Shown piece after piece: positions 6,937 through 15,435 of a stretch of 28,475 nucleotides of DNA. The stretch covers positions 1 through 28,475 of the forward strand of contig CAZSQG010000055.1 in assembly GCA_964608615.1 (NCBI GenBank), read 5' to 3'. The position numbers and the translations under genes are program-made. The notes under the pieces are model-generated. The model ran no database searches, had not been told where the DNA came from, and saw nothing but the letters and a program-made list of their open reading frames with translations. Origin of the DNA: CALEUX01 sp964608615. Lineage in GTDB: Bacteria; Bacteroidota; Bacteroidia; Bacteroidales; Marinilabiliaceae. Every line of letters starts with the position of its first letter. Positions within the stretch are counted from its first letter, which is position 1.

Positions 6937-8943
6937 ATGGCCACTAATCTGTTTAAGACTGCAATTCTTGAGGGAATACCGGACACTTTACCTGTTTTAA
7001 AACCCTTTTCAAAAGAAGTGAATCATGCACCTTGTCGTAAGTTGATTTTATCCAAAGATGAGCATAAGCTTGCTCTTCGCAATGCGTTGAGGTATTTCCC
7101 GGAACATCTTCATACCACACTGGCATCTGAATTCTTACATGAACTTCGCGATTACGGTCACATTTATATGTATCGTTATTTGCCCGATTATTCTTTGCAT
7201 GCACATCATATTGATGATTTTCCCTGTCAATCAAAACAGGCGGCGGCTATTATGCTCATGATTATGAATAATCTGGATCAGGCGGTAGCACAGCATCCAT
7301 GGGAGTTGATAACATATGGCGGAAATGGTTCTGTTTTTCAGAACTGGGCTCAATACCTATTGACAATGAAATATCTTGCTATTATGACAGATATCCAAAC
7401 ACTTGTTTTGTATTCAGGTCATCCAATGGGGCTGTTCCCTTCACACCCATATGCCCCGAGGGTTGTAATAACAAATGGAATGGTTATACCAAATTACTCC
7501 AAAACCATCGACCTGGAGCGGATGAATGCTCTTGGCGTTTCCCAATATGGACAGATGACTGCAGGATCGTTTATGTATATTGGATCACAGGGAATTGTTC
7601 ATGGTACAACCATCACTTTAATGAATGCTCTCCGGAAAACATTTTCAAATAACAACGATCGATCACTCAGATTATTTGTCTCTTCAGGACTTGGAGGCAT
7701 GTCGGGAGCGCAACCTAAAGCAGCTAGTATAGCCGGGTGTATAAGCATCGTTGCTGAAGTAAATGAAAAAGCAATAAAAAAAAGATATTCGCAGGGATGG
7801 GTTGATGAGGTGTTTTCAAATCTTGATGATTTATTAAGAGGAGTAAAGAAGGCTATGAAGGCTCGTAAGCTTCGATCATTTGCTTACCATGGTAATGTGG
7901 TTGATTTATGGGAATATCTGGTAAAAAATAATGTTCAGGTTGATATTGGCACTGATCAGACCTCTCTTCATAATCCATGGTCGGGTGGCTACTATCCTGT
8001 TGCTTTCTCATTTGAAAAATCAAATGAAATGATGGTGAGTGAGCCTGAAAAATTCCGGGAGGCCGTGAAGAGTTCTTTGTGCCGACAAGTAAATGCCATT
8101 AAACTTCTTGCTAAGAATGGAATGTACTTTTTTGATTATGGTAATGCCTTTTTACTTGAAAGCAGCAGGGCCGGGGCAGATGTCCTAAATCAAAAAGGGG
8201 GTTTTTGCTTTAATTCATATGTGCAGGACATTATGGGACCCTTATATTTTGATTATGGATTTGGTCCTTTCCGGTGGGTGTGTTGTAGCAATGATCCAAA
8301 CGATCTTGAAAAAACCGACCTGATTGCAACTCGTATTATTGAAGATTTATTGAAAGAAGCCCCCGAAAACATAAAATCGCAGCTAAATGATAATCTACGA
8401 TGGATTCGTGAAGCAGGAAAAAACAATCTGGTAGTGGGTTCGCAGGCGCGCATATTATATGCCGATGCCGATGGTCGTATACGAATCAGTATGGCTTTTA
8501 ATAAAGCTATTCGTGAAGGAGTTATCTCGGCTCCAATTGTACTTGGCAGAGATCATCATGATGTTTCCGGCACTGACAGCCCTTATCGTGAAACATCAAA
8601 CATTTATGATGGTTCGTCTTTTACAGCAGACATGGCTGTGCAGAATGTTATTGGTGATTCATTTAGAGGAGCTACCTGGGTATCGCTTCATAATGGTGGT
8701 GGTGTTGGTTGGGGAGAGGCTATTAATGGTGGTTTCGGATTAGTTATTGATGGCAGTGATGATTCGGAGCAAAGGTTAAAATCAATGCTTTTTTGGGATG
8801 TAAATAATGGTGTGGCCCGAAGGAGTTGGGCGCGTAATAAAGGTGCCCTTTTTGCTATTAAGCGTGCCATGAAAAGCCAACCCGGATTAACTGTTACATT
8901 ACCAAATATTCCCGATGAAGGTATGCTGGATTCGCTGTTTTAG
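6937..8943 (+). CDS. hutU: Urocanate hydratase, long form
   Basis: Urocanase converts urocanate to 4-imidazolone-5-propanoate in histidine degradation, using tightly bound NAD+ as an electrophilic cofactor in the cytoplasm. Diagnostic stretches are YGGNGSVFQNWAQY (about 127-140), the nucleotide-binding GLGGMSGAQP at 251-260, DIGTDQTSLHNPW, GPFRWVCCS and the C-terminal GGGVGWGEAINGG. The length of 668 residues is about 110 more than the classical Pseudomonas/Bacillus enzyme (about 555) and resembles the long form found in many Bacteroidota and in animals. No hutH, hutI or formimidoyl-glutamate gene lies in this window, so the rest of the pathway must be elsewhere. The gene ends five bases from the convergent thioredoxin-like gene, with no terminator between them. 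Confidence 0.95.
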   Translation: MATNLFKTAILEGIPDTLPVLKPFSKEVNHAPCRKLILSKDEHKLALRNALRYFPEHLHTTLASEFLHELRDYGHIYMYRYLPDYSLHAHHIDDFPCQSKQAAAIMLMIMNNLDQAVAQHPWELITYGGNGSVFQNWAQYLLTMKYLAIMTDIQTLVLYSGHPMGLFPSHPYAPRVVITNGMVIPNYSKTIDLERMNALGVSQYGQMTAGSFMYIGSQGIVHGTTITLMNALRKTFSNNNDRSLRLFVSSGLGGMSGAQPKAASIAGCISIVAEVNEKAIKKRYSQGWVDEVFSNLDDLLRGVKKAMKARKLRSFAYHGNVVDLWEYLVKNNVQVDIGTDQTSLHNPWSGGYYPVAFSFEKSNEMMVSEPEKFREAVKSSLCRQVNAIKLLAKNGMYFFDYGNAFLLESSRAGADVLNQKGGFCFNSYVQDIMGPLYFDYGFGPFRWVCCSNDPNDLEKTDLIATRIIEDLLKEAPENIKSQLNDNLRWIREAGKNNLVVGSQARILYADADGRIRISMAFNKAIREGVISAPIVLGRDHHDVSGTDSPYRETSNIYDGSSFTADMAVQNVIGDSFRGATWVSLHNGGGVGWGEAINGGFGLVIDGSDDSEQRLKSMLFWDVNNGVARRSWARNKGALFAIKRAMKSQPGLTVTLPNIPDEGMLDSLF

Positions 8944-8948
8944 TTTTT

Positions 8949-9281
8949 TTATTCATCAAAAAGCAGATGGTAAGGTCGGTTAATGGCGGTTTCCAACTCT
9001 ATTAATCCGATGTTTCTGCTGAAACGAAACGTTTCTTTTCCCTGGAACCAAATTAAAATGGAGGGTACGGTATAAATTGACTGTTGCGCAGCTATCATTG
9101 GCTGGTTAACTGTGTTGCAATAAAGCATTTGTATTTTTGGATAATGACTGGTGATCAAGTTTTTGACTTTGGGTTTTAATACCTTGCATACATTGCAATG
9201 ATCATGCGAAAAATACACCAGCAATGCCTTTTCTGTATTTATTGATTGGTTAAGATCTTCAATGGTTATAACAGAGCGCAT
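8949..9281 (-). CDS. Thioredoxin-like protein with CNVC motif
   Basis: This 110-residue single-domain protein has the thioredoxin fold pattern: a beta strand (LLVYFSHDHC), the CXXC pair Cys29-Asn-Val-Cys32, and the cis-proline loop TVPSI with Pro73. The middle residues are NV rather than the GP of thioredoxin, and Pro37 at the active-site helix is kept. There is no signal peptide, so it should be cytoplasmic. A third cysteine, Cys55, lies in the strand before the cis-Pro loop. It is the last gene of the porU-porV-ispF unit, 21 bases after ispF. The substrate is unknown; a general disulfide reductase role is an inference from the fold. Confidence 0.82.
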   Translation of the reverse strand: MRSVITIEDLNQSINTEKALLVYFSHDHCNVCKVLKPKVKNLITSHYPKIQMLYCNTVNQPMIAAQQSIYTVPSILIWFQGKETFRFSRNIGLIELETAINRPYHLLFDE

Positions 9282-9302
9282 TCTTTGACTTGAATTAACT
9301 GT

Positions 9303-9791
9303 TTACCTTTTATAAATAAGTACTACTGCATAGGCTGAAATACCTTCACCGGTACCAGTGAAGCCCATTTTTTCGGTGGTGGTTGCCTTTACAGATATTT
9401 GGCTTTTATCTATATCCATAACGGAAGCTAATGCTTCAGACATTTCTGCTATAAAGGGATTTATTTTTGGTTTCTGAAGGCATACAGTAGAATCAATATT
9501 TCCAACCTGGTAACCGGATTGTCTTATTAAATCCATGGTTTTTTTAAGGATGATTTTACTGTCGATGCCTTTTAATGTTGGATCTGTATCGGGGAAATGG
9601 TAGCCAATGTCTCTGAGGTTGGCTGCACCTAAAAGTGCATCGCAAATGGCATGTATAAGCACATCACCATCTGAATGGCCCACTGAGCCTTTTTCAAATG
9701 GGATCTCGATGCCGCCAATCCAAAGTTTGTATCCTTCAGCCAGCCTGTGCACGTCATAACCCATTCCGGTTCTAATGTTTAAAGGATTCAT
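9303..9791 (-). CDS. ispF: 2-C-methyl-D-erythritol 2,4-cyclodiphosphate synthase
   Basis: IspF cyclises 4-diphosphocytidyl-2-C-methyl-D-erythritol 2-phosphate, releasing CMP, in the non-mevalonate isoprenoid pathway. The 162 residues match the family length. Metal ligands Asp13 and His15 (GYDVHRL) and His47 are in place, as are GHSDGDVL, FPDTDP and the TTTEKMGFTG substrate loop. It acts as a cytoplasmic trimer. Its start is five bases from the porV stop, so it is probably co-transcribed with porU and porV; a porU-porV-ispF order is, as I recall, also found in Porphyromonas gingivalis, and has no obvious functional logic. Confidence 0.97.
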   Translation of the reverse strand: MNPLNIRTGMGYDVHRLAEGYKLWIGGIEIPFEKGSVGHSDGDVLIHAICDALLGAANLRDIGYHFPDTDPTLKGIDSKIILKKTMDLIRQSGYQVGNIDSTVCLQKPKINPFIAEMSEALASVMDIDKSQISVKATTTEKMGFTGTGEGISAYAVVLIYKR

Positions 9792-9796
9792 TAGCT

Positions 9797-10978
9797 TTAT
9801 TTCTGTTTAATTATGCCGTCCATGTCTATCCCCAATGTAAACCTGATGGTGTTGGCAAGTGGATTATTTTGCACCACAGGAATAATATAGGATGCATCAA
9901 TAGTTAGCATATTGAATTTTAGTCCTACACCCGCAGTGAAGTGTTTTCGGTTTCCCTTATTTTCATGTTCATGAAAATATCCCACACGTGCAGCAAACTG
10001 TTTGTCGTACCAATATTCTAGTCCCACACTATAGCTAATCTCTTGAAGTTCTTCCTTAAAACCACCAGGAGCATCGGAGAAAGACCGGAATATTGCTTTA
10101 GTAACTGACATATCCTTGTATTCGAGAGCATAATCATCCTGTGTTTCAGCAGCTAATCCAGGGGTTGGGACTAAAAGCTTGTTTGCATCAACAGTAAAAG
10201 TAATACTGTTGTATGCGTCCAGATCAGTTGAAGCAGCTACACCCAAACGCATATTTGTGGGAATAAACTGTTTGGTATCACCACCATCGTACGATATTTT
10301 ATTTCCAATATTGGAAATGTTAAGTCCCGATGAAATATTTGTGTTTTGCCCGAATAAATTAGCGCTGGTGCGGAAATAGAAAGCAAGATCTGCAGAAAAA
10401 GAGTTGCCTGGTTGCATATCTCCCTGTTGTGAAATGCCACTATTAAGGTCAGAACGGATATAGCGGAAAACAACTGCTCCTGATAAATGATCCGAAAGCA
10501 CCCTACTATATCCAAGGTCAATGGCAAATTCATTGGGCTTTACTGTCATGGGATTATCATCAGGAGTTTCTTTGAAAATAATCTCGCCAAGAGTGAAGTA
10601 GCGTAATGAACCACTGATTACCTGCATTTCATCAATACGTTTAAACCCTGTCAGGTAATACATGTTAATGTCGTTAACTAATTTTCTTAACCAGGGCGTG
10701 TATGACATAGCAAATCCCATATCGCCTTGTATAAAAGCAAATTTAGCAGGATTCCAGTGCTGTGCATTAACATCCGGAGATATTGCAACACCGGCGTTTC
10801 CCATCCCGCCTGATCTTGAATCAGGTGTGATTCCCAGAAAGGGAACTGCGGTACTGATAATATTTACTTGTCCTCCCAGTTCATTCGGGTTCACTTCCTG
10901 TGCCCTGATATTTACTAAGCAAAATAAGTAAGCGATCAGAACAACCATCCAACTTTTAATAATAGATCTCATAATCAT
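9797..10978 (-). CDS. porV: Type IX secretion outer-membrane protein PorV
   Basis: PorV (LptO) is a FadL-like outer-membrane beta-barrel that collects type IX cargo from the translocon and shuttles it to the PorU attachment complex. The 393-residue product has a signal peptide ending at about residue 26 (NIRAQ). The conserved N-terminal region follows: QVNIISTAVPFLGITPDSRSG, then GGMGNAGVA and NAQHWNPAKFAF. Alternating beta strands run to a C-terminal strand ending in TLGIDMDG. Two in-frame ATGs, at 10978 and 10972, are both possible starts. It lies directly downstream of porU (47 bases), the arrangement typical of the phylum, which supports the assignment over a generic PorV/PorQ-family protein. 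Confidence 0.95.
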   Translation of the reverse strand: MIMRSIIKSWMVVLIAYLFCLVNIRAQEVNPNELGGQVNIISTAVPFLGITPDSRSGGMGNAGVAISPDVNAQHWNPAKFAFIQGDMGFAMSYTPWLRKLVNDINMYYLTGFKRIDEMQVISGSLRYFTLGEIIFKETPDDNPMTVKPNEFAIDLGYSRVLSDHLSGAVVFRYIRSDLNSGISQQGDMQPGNSFSADLAFYFRTSANLFGQNTNISSGLNISNIGNKISYDGGDTKQFIPTNMRLGVAASTDLDAYNSITFTVDANKLLVPTPGLAAETQDDYALEYKDMSVTKAIFRSFSDAPGGFKEELQEISYSVGLEYWYDKQFAARVGYFHEHENKGNRKHFTAGVGLKFNMLTIDASYIIPVVQNNPLANTIRFTLGIDMDGIIKQK

Positions 10979-11025
10979 ACTTAATAGTATTTCTATATTC
11001 TAAAAACAAATAATAATAAAGTTTA

Positions 11026-14000
11026 TTATGGTCGAACCATAATTTTTTGCACCACCTGAGTTTCTCTTCCGGTACTACTTGAAATCAGAAATCTAATGAA
11101 GTATATACCCGGATTTTTAATTCCCAGTGTCCACAAAGATAATGGAATCGGATCAATATCATTGCCTGAAGCCACAATCTGAACCTTGGCTTTACCAATA
11201 AGGCTACCTGAGGTGTTTATTGATTCCGTGTTTATTACAAGTGTGCTGTTTGGCTCATCCATATTGAAATAAAAATAGAAATTGTCTCCAAGTGCTACCG
11301 GATTTGGATAAAACATGAAATTTTTAATTGTTAACTCATTATTGTCAACTACAGCAAAATCTGTTCCGGTGGTGGTGGAGTTATTATAAGTGTCCCAAAC
11401 TTTAAGTGATATTTGATGACTGCCTTTTGAGAGTTCAGGCAATTGGTATAGTACCAATCCTTCCTGGTAAGTGTCGTTTTTTGCTTCAAAATAACTGTTC
11501 AGGATAATTGGGTTTTCCTTTTTACCATCAATCACCAGAGTAATATCATGACCTATCCCACTACCCGAAGTGTTTATTCCTGATTCATCCTTTATTTGAG
11601 CATATAAAAGGGGAGCTTTCCCGGTTTTATCGCCAGGCTTGAACGAATCATGATTGAGATAGAGTTTTACATTAGGGCCATCATTATCGTCAGGGGCTGA
11701 TAAGTTAAATCCTCCTACGATAATTTCATTATTAGCGCCAAAAGCTTCTCCTGATTCTTCTGAATAGGCGTAAAGGCTTATGCGACCTGGAGCAAAGTTG
11801 TATCGGATATCGTAAGGGATAATAAATTCAGAAGAGAATTTTCCATTAGTAACGGTACTCTTTCCCTTGAAAATAATATTCGAATATTGACTGAATTCAA
11901 AAGGGGTAGCACCATCGTTTCCAAGAGTTTTTAAATTCATTGCTTTATCATAAACCGTAATGTCGGCTAAACCGTTAAATGTGTCGAAAGAAATTCCATC
12001 TGGAGTTACTATTTCTGCTTCAAGCTGGATTCGTGATAGGGCTTTCAGTGTATCAGGCTTATCTTCAATGAGTTTATTGTTGATTTTGACGAGGTTAATT
12101 CGGTTTTCAGGATACTGTAATTTAATGGCTGGATCGCCTAAAAGGGTGAAGTTGAGCTTGTTAATGGTATTGCCAGATGAAGCTTTGGTTAACCTCACTA
12201 CGTCACCTAAGGCCGGTTTTTCTCCGTTGGGGTTATGTAAAAAAACGTAATTAAAAAAAGCATCATTTAGCTCGTAATTTAAACTTGCATAGACTATACG
12301 AGTGGTTGAAAGAAGTGCGATTGCACCACCGGTGGGGTTAAGGAAAACCTCTTCGCCAGCTGAAACTAAGTATGGGTTGTCAAAACGGCTGAATTCACAG
12401 GTTGCTGTAACAAATACAGGCAGGTTTCGGATGTTATTCCAATTTTTTATGCCTGGAATATTGACAATTTGCTCAGTAGAAAGCACATTTTCGCTTCCGT
12501 GTCCTACATAATTAAAAATTAGTGTGCCTTCATTAATTGTACGGTTCACTATATCAGTAGCATCAGGGAACCTTTTTCCGGTTGAAGTAGTTACTTTCTC
12601 ATAGTTATCAAGAAAAATTTTCCTGATATCAAACTGGGGGTAGTTATTTTCAACTTTATTTGCCAGTAAATTTGCATCGGTCATATGATTATTTGAGTCT
12701 TCATCATCGCCAATAAATGTGATTAATTTGCTCCATTTCCCGGTTGATTGTTCTTCAAGATAAGCTTTTACTTTGTCAACCGAGGTTTGCGCCTCGGTTA
12801 CATTCTTAACAGGGAATCTTCCAATGCCAATATCAGATCGATTGTACTGATCGTTATCACCTTCTGTTTCGTCGAGGAAACCATAATAATCATCGGTAAC
12901 GTATGTGTTGGTGCGATGAATTGAATTTTCCGACTGATAGGTAATGATATGTGATTTTGTAATACCATCAGAGCTCCTGTTGTCGAAAGAACCGTTGCCA
13001 AAGAGTAACAGATATTTAGGCGTTTTGGAAAGATCTCCCTCCGCCTTGTCGTATAGCATTTTAACAAACGATCTGATGGCAGTGGGATCTTTATGTCCCC
13101 ATGAGAACTCATTGTAAATGGCTTCAGGATTTACAACTAAGGTCGATAATGCGTTGTGATTGTTATGAAGCTCGGCCAGCTGGTTTGCCTGAGTTGTAAA
13201 CTCACGGGGAACAATAATTATATAATCAACCTGACCGGTTGCGTGCAGGTTTTGGTTTTCGACAGCTCCCACACTTACAGGAATCGGAAATTGGCCGGAA
13301 GGATTAAAGGCAACAAACTCTTTTAGTAAAGAGGTTGAAGTTTTAAATTGTAATGTTGATCCATTTCTTGTAGTGGTTAACTTTTGGGCATCATTACGGT
13401 TGGTAACGTCCCATATGGTTGTTTCTTCAGAAGCATTGGTTATTTTGAAAAGAGTTATATTCCCATCGCCATGTGAAGCTTTATCTCTGAATGAAAGTTG
13501 AGAATCGGTAATCTGCAGATTGCTTCGGGTGTTGATTGAGATATAATCCAGCCAGCCTGAAACTGTACTTGCTGAGTTTAGTAAAGTAACAGATATATTT
13601 ATGTTACTATTATTATCGGTGAAAGTTGCTGCATCCTTATTCTCGTATGCATAGTAACCAACATAATCACTAAAAGATATAGCAGGAACGTTTAAGCTAA
13701 GGATGGGGATTTCCTGATCGTTAACTTTATATTCAAAAATACTCTCAGTATTATCCCGACAGGCAACACGCGTACTAATTTTTACCGGTTGGGAAACATC
13801 TCTTGAAGGAAATATGAAGTTATAATCCCGAGAAAGGGTTCCTGAGGGTGAAAACTTCTCGCCAAACCATCTACGCCCCGATCTTAATAGGTTGTTAAGC
13901 TCCTGTTCATGAAATCTAAGATCGTCAAAGTGAGTTGATGTATAATTGTTCTCACCAGTTTCACTTGGCTGGATTTGAGGACTTTTAACTGAGCCACTGA

Positions 14001-14799
14001 TATCGGATAGAAAATAATAAGCCTCATTGGAATAATCATGAATCTGGTGCAAGAACATATTTTCTTCGCTGTTCCATTTCCATATCACAGGCCCCAGAGC
14101 GTAAAAATATATGGCATTGTTGTAATGCCATATGGCCACTTCGGGCAAATCATCGGGTCGTGAATCCGAATTCAGCTTGGGAAGCATTTCGCCCCCATAA
14201 CCAAAAACTCTTACGTTTTCCGGAGAAGCAAATCCCCAGTTGGTTAATGATGAATAGGGTATCTTGTGGATTCCTGTTTCAGTTACTGAGATTTTCCACC
14301 ATTTACTTGAAGCAAGAACAGAGTTTGAAGCATATTTCTCAGAAATCGAACTGCTTTTTAGAATTGATGAAAACTGCTTGTCAAAGCTAATTTCAAAATC
14401 GAAGGACTCGAGTTGTTGGGGGATATCTGAAATTACAGCAAAAGGAACCAATTCAATTTCTAAATAAGTTTCTTTCCGTATATTAACCAAATGATATTCA
14501 GCTTTTTTGAATTCTTGGGGATATTCAGTTATGAACGGATCATTATACGGTACCCACGAAAGATTTTTAAGTGCCAAATTTACTGAAGAAGGGTTTGTTG
14601 ATTCAGGCACTGCAACCCGAAACCTGAAAACCGGGACTCCGTCAAAGATATTGCCTTCTCCTTTAAAAGGGAGCTGCTGTTCAGATACTCTGTTTATCTG
14701 ATAAATACAGATGTGAGAAGAAATGTTCTGACGTTCCTGACCACAGAGTATTTGAATGCCGAATTGAAGCAGTATGAATAAAAATAGTTGACGTGCCAT
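11026..14799 (-). CDS. porU: Type IX secretion system sortase PorU (C25 gingipain-like)
   Basis: PorU removes the C-terminal signal domain from type IX cargo at the cell surface and transfers the protein to a surface lipopolysaccharide. This 1257-residue protein starts with a signal peptide (about 1-20). It has a long N-terminal beta-rich region and a C25 caspase-like domain. The catalytic dyad is seen as His767 in NYVGHGSEN and Cys801 in VTATCEFSRFDNP. An Ig-like and beta-rich tail follows, and the end is a CTD-type domain that starts with the YPNP motif at 1164. PorU carries such a domain but is known to retain it. At 1257 residues it is somewhat longer than the P. gingivalis protein (about 1158). 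It is the first gene of an apparent operon with porV, ispF and the thioredoxin-like gene, divergent from gldJ. Confidence 0.95.
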   Translation of the reverse strand: MARQLFLFILLQFGIQILCGQERQNISSHICIYQINRVSEQQLPFKGEGNIFDGVPVFRFRVAVPESTNPSSVNLALKNLSWVPYNDPFITEYPQEFKKAEYHLVNIRKETYLEIELVPFAVISDIPQQLESFDFEISFDKQFSSILKSSSISEKYASNSVLASSKWWKISVTETGIHKIPYSSLTNWGFASPENVRVFGYGGEMLPKLNSDSRPDDLPEVAIWHYNNAIYFYALGPVIWKWNSEENMFLHQIHDYSNEAYYFLSDISGSVKSPQIQPSETGENNYTSTHFDDLRFHEQELNNLLRSGRRWFGEKFSPSGTLSRDYNFIFPSRDVSQPVKISTRVACRDNTESIFEYKVNDQEIPILSLNVPAISFSDYVGYYAYENKDAATFTDNNSNINISVTLLNSASTVSGWLDYISINTRSNLQITDSQLSFRDKASHGDGNITLFKITNASEETTIWDVTNRNDAQKLTTTRNGSTLQFKTSTSLLKEFVAFNPSGQFPIPVSVGAVENQNLHATGQVDYIIIVPREFTTQANQLAELHNNHNALSTLVVNPEAIYNEFSWGHKDPTAIRSFVKMLYDKAEGDLSKTPKYLLLFGNGSFDNRSSDGITKSHIITYQSENSIHRTNTYVTDDYYGFLDETEGDNDQYNRSDIGIGRFPVKNVTEAQTSVDKVKAYLEEQSTGKWSKLITFIGDDEDSNNHMTDANLLANKVENNYPQFDIRKIFLDNYEKVTTSTGKRFPDATDIVNRTINEGTLIFNYVGHGSENVLSTEQIVNIPGIKNWNNIRNLPVFVTATCEFSRFDNPYLVSAGEEVFLNPTGGAIALLSTTRIVYASLNYELNDAFFNYVFLHNPNGEKPALGDVVRLTKASSGNTINKLNFTLLGDPAIKLQYPENRINLVKINNKLIEDKPDTLKALSRIQLEAEIVTPDGISFDTFNGLADITVYDKAMNLKTLGNDGATPFEFSQYSNIIFKGKSTVTNGKFSSEFIIPYDIRYNFAPGRISLYAYSEESGEAFGANNEIIVGGFNLSAPDDNDGPNVKLYLNHDSFKPGDKTGKAPLLYAQIKDESGINTSGSGIGHDITLVIDGKKENPIILNSYFEAKNDTYQEGLVLYQLPELSKGSHQISLKVWDTYNNSTTTGTDFAVVDNNELTIKNFMFYPNPVALGDNFYFYFNMDEPNSTLVINTESINTSGSLIGKAKVQIVASGNDIDPIPLSLWTLGIKNPGIYFIRFLISSSTGRETQVVQKIMVRP

Positions 14800-15335
14800 A
14801 GTGTATTAAGACTTAAATTCGGCAATAATGGATTCTTATTACCTGATGTTTTTATATTCAGGTGTGGATTAATGGAATCCATATTTAAAGTATAACGCTA
14901 AAACAAGTTGTAAAGTTATATTCAATTTATGAATTATGGCCAATGCAATAAAAACGATGATCAATGGGTTGTTTGAATCAAGGAGTAGATCAAGCTGTTC
15001 TTTATCATTACAAGTTTTTTTGAATGACTGATTCTATTCCATTTGTTTTTATCGCTTTGGGTTAATTTAGCTCTTCATAAAACTATCCGTAAATTATCTT
15101 ATTTACTGGAAAGCTTGAATCGCTGAATAAAAATTTATGAATTAGGACAAAAAAAAATAAAAAAATCAAGTCTAGGGTAACAAAAAAAAAAAAACAACGT
15201 TATAACCTTTGTAATGTGTTTTTAGAAGTTGTTTCAATTATCAGAATGTCAGGAGAGAAGCAATTAGTTTTAAACTTAGTTTTCGAAACGGTTGAAAAAA
15301 TTGCAAAGAAGCCTTAATTTGGTATAACCTTTTCT

Positions 15336-15343
15336 TATTTTTG
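15336..15343 (+). promoter_or_regulatory. TAnnTTTG box upstream of gldJ (distal)
   Basis: TATTTTTG is an exact match to the -7 box, 92 bases before the gldJ start. No TTTG lies at the ideal 19-21 base distance upstream; the nearest is 14 bases away. Confidence 0.35.
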
Positions 15344-15386
15344 TAGTATAAAGCTTCATAAAACCAATACATGACACGATTTTTTC

Positions 15387-15394
15387 TATATTTG
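15387..15394 (+). promoter_or_regulatory. TAnnTTTG box upstream of gldJ (proximal)
   Basis: TATATTTG is an exact match to the -7 box, 41 bases before the gldJ start, giving a leader of about 35 bases. A -33 TTTG is not evident. Confidence 0.42.
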
Positions 15395-15435
15395 TATAGG
15401 TAAACTTAGATAGTCAGAATTCAAGAAAATAAGCT

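Larger units (their letters stand above)
14800..15435. other. 636-bp divergent intergenic region between porU and gldJ
   Basis: There is no plausible gene here. It must hold the promoters of both the porU operon and gldJ. It is very AT-rich, with A-tracts at about 15149-15194 including a run of 13 A at 15182-15194, and two TAnnTTTG boxes near gldJ. On the porU side I see no exact match to the box. The length is unusual for this window, where most gaps are below 300 bp. Confidence 0.6.

Noticed and set aside
7299..7652. 117-codon frame inside the urocanase gene
   Set aside because: It is an out-of-frame shadow of hutU, rich in Cys, Trp and Asn with no family pattern.
12798..13112. 104-codon frame inside porU
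   Set aside because: It is a shadow in another frame of a well-supported protease domain.
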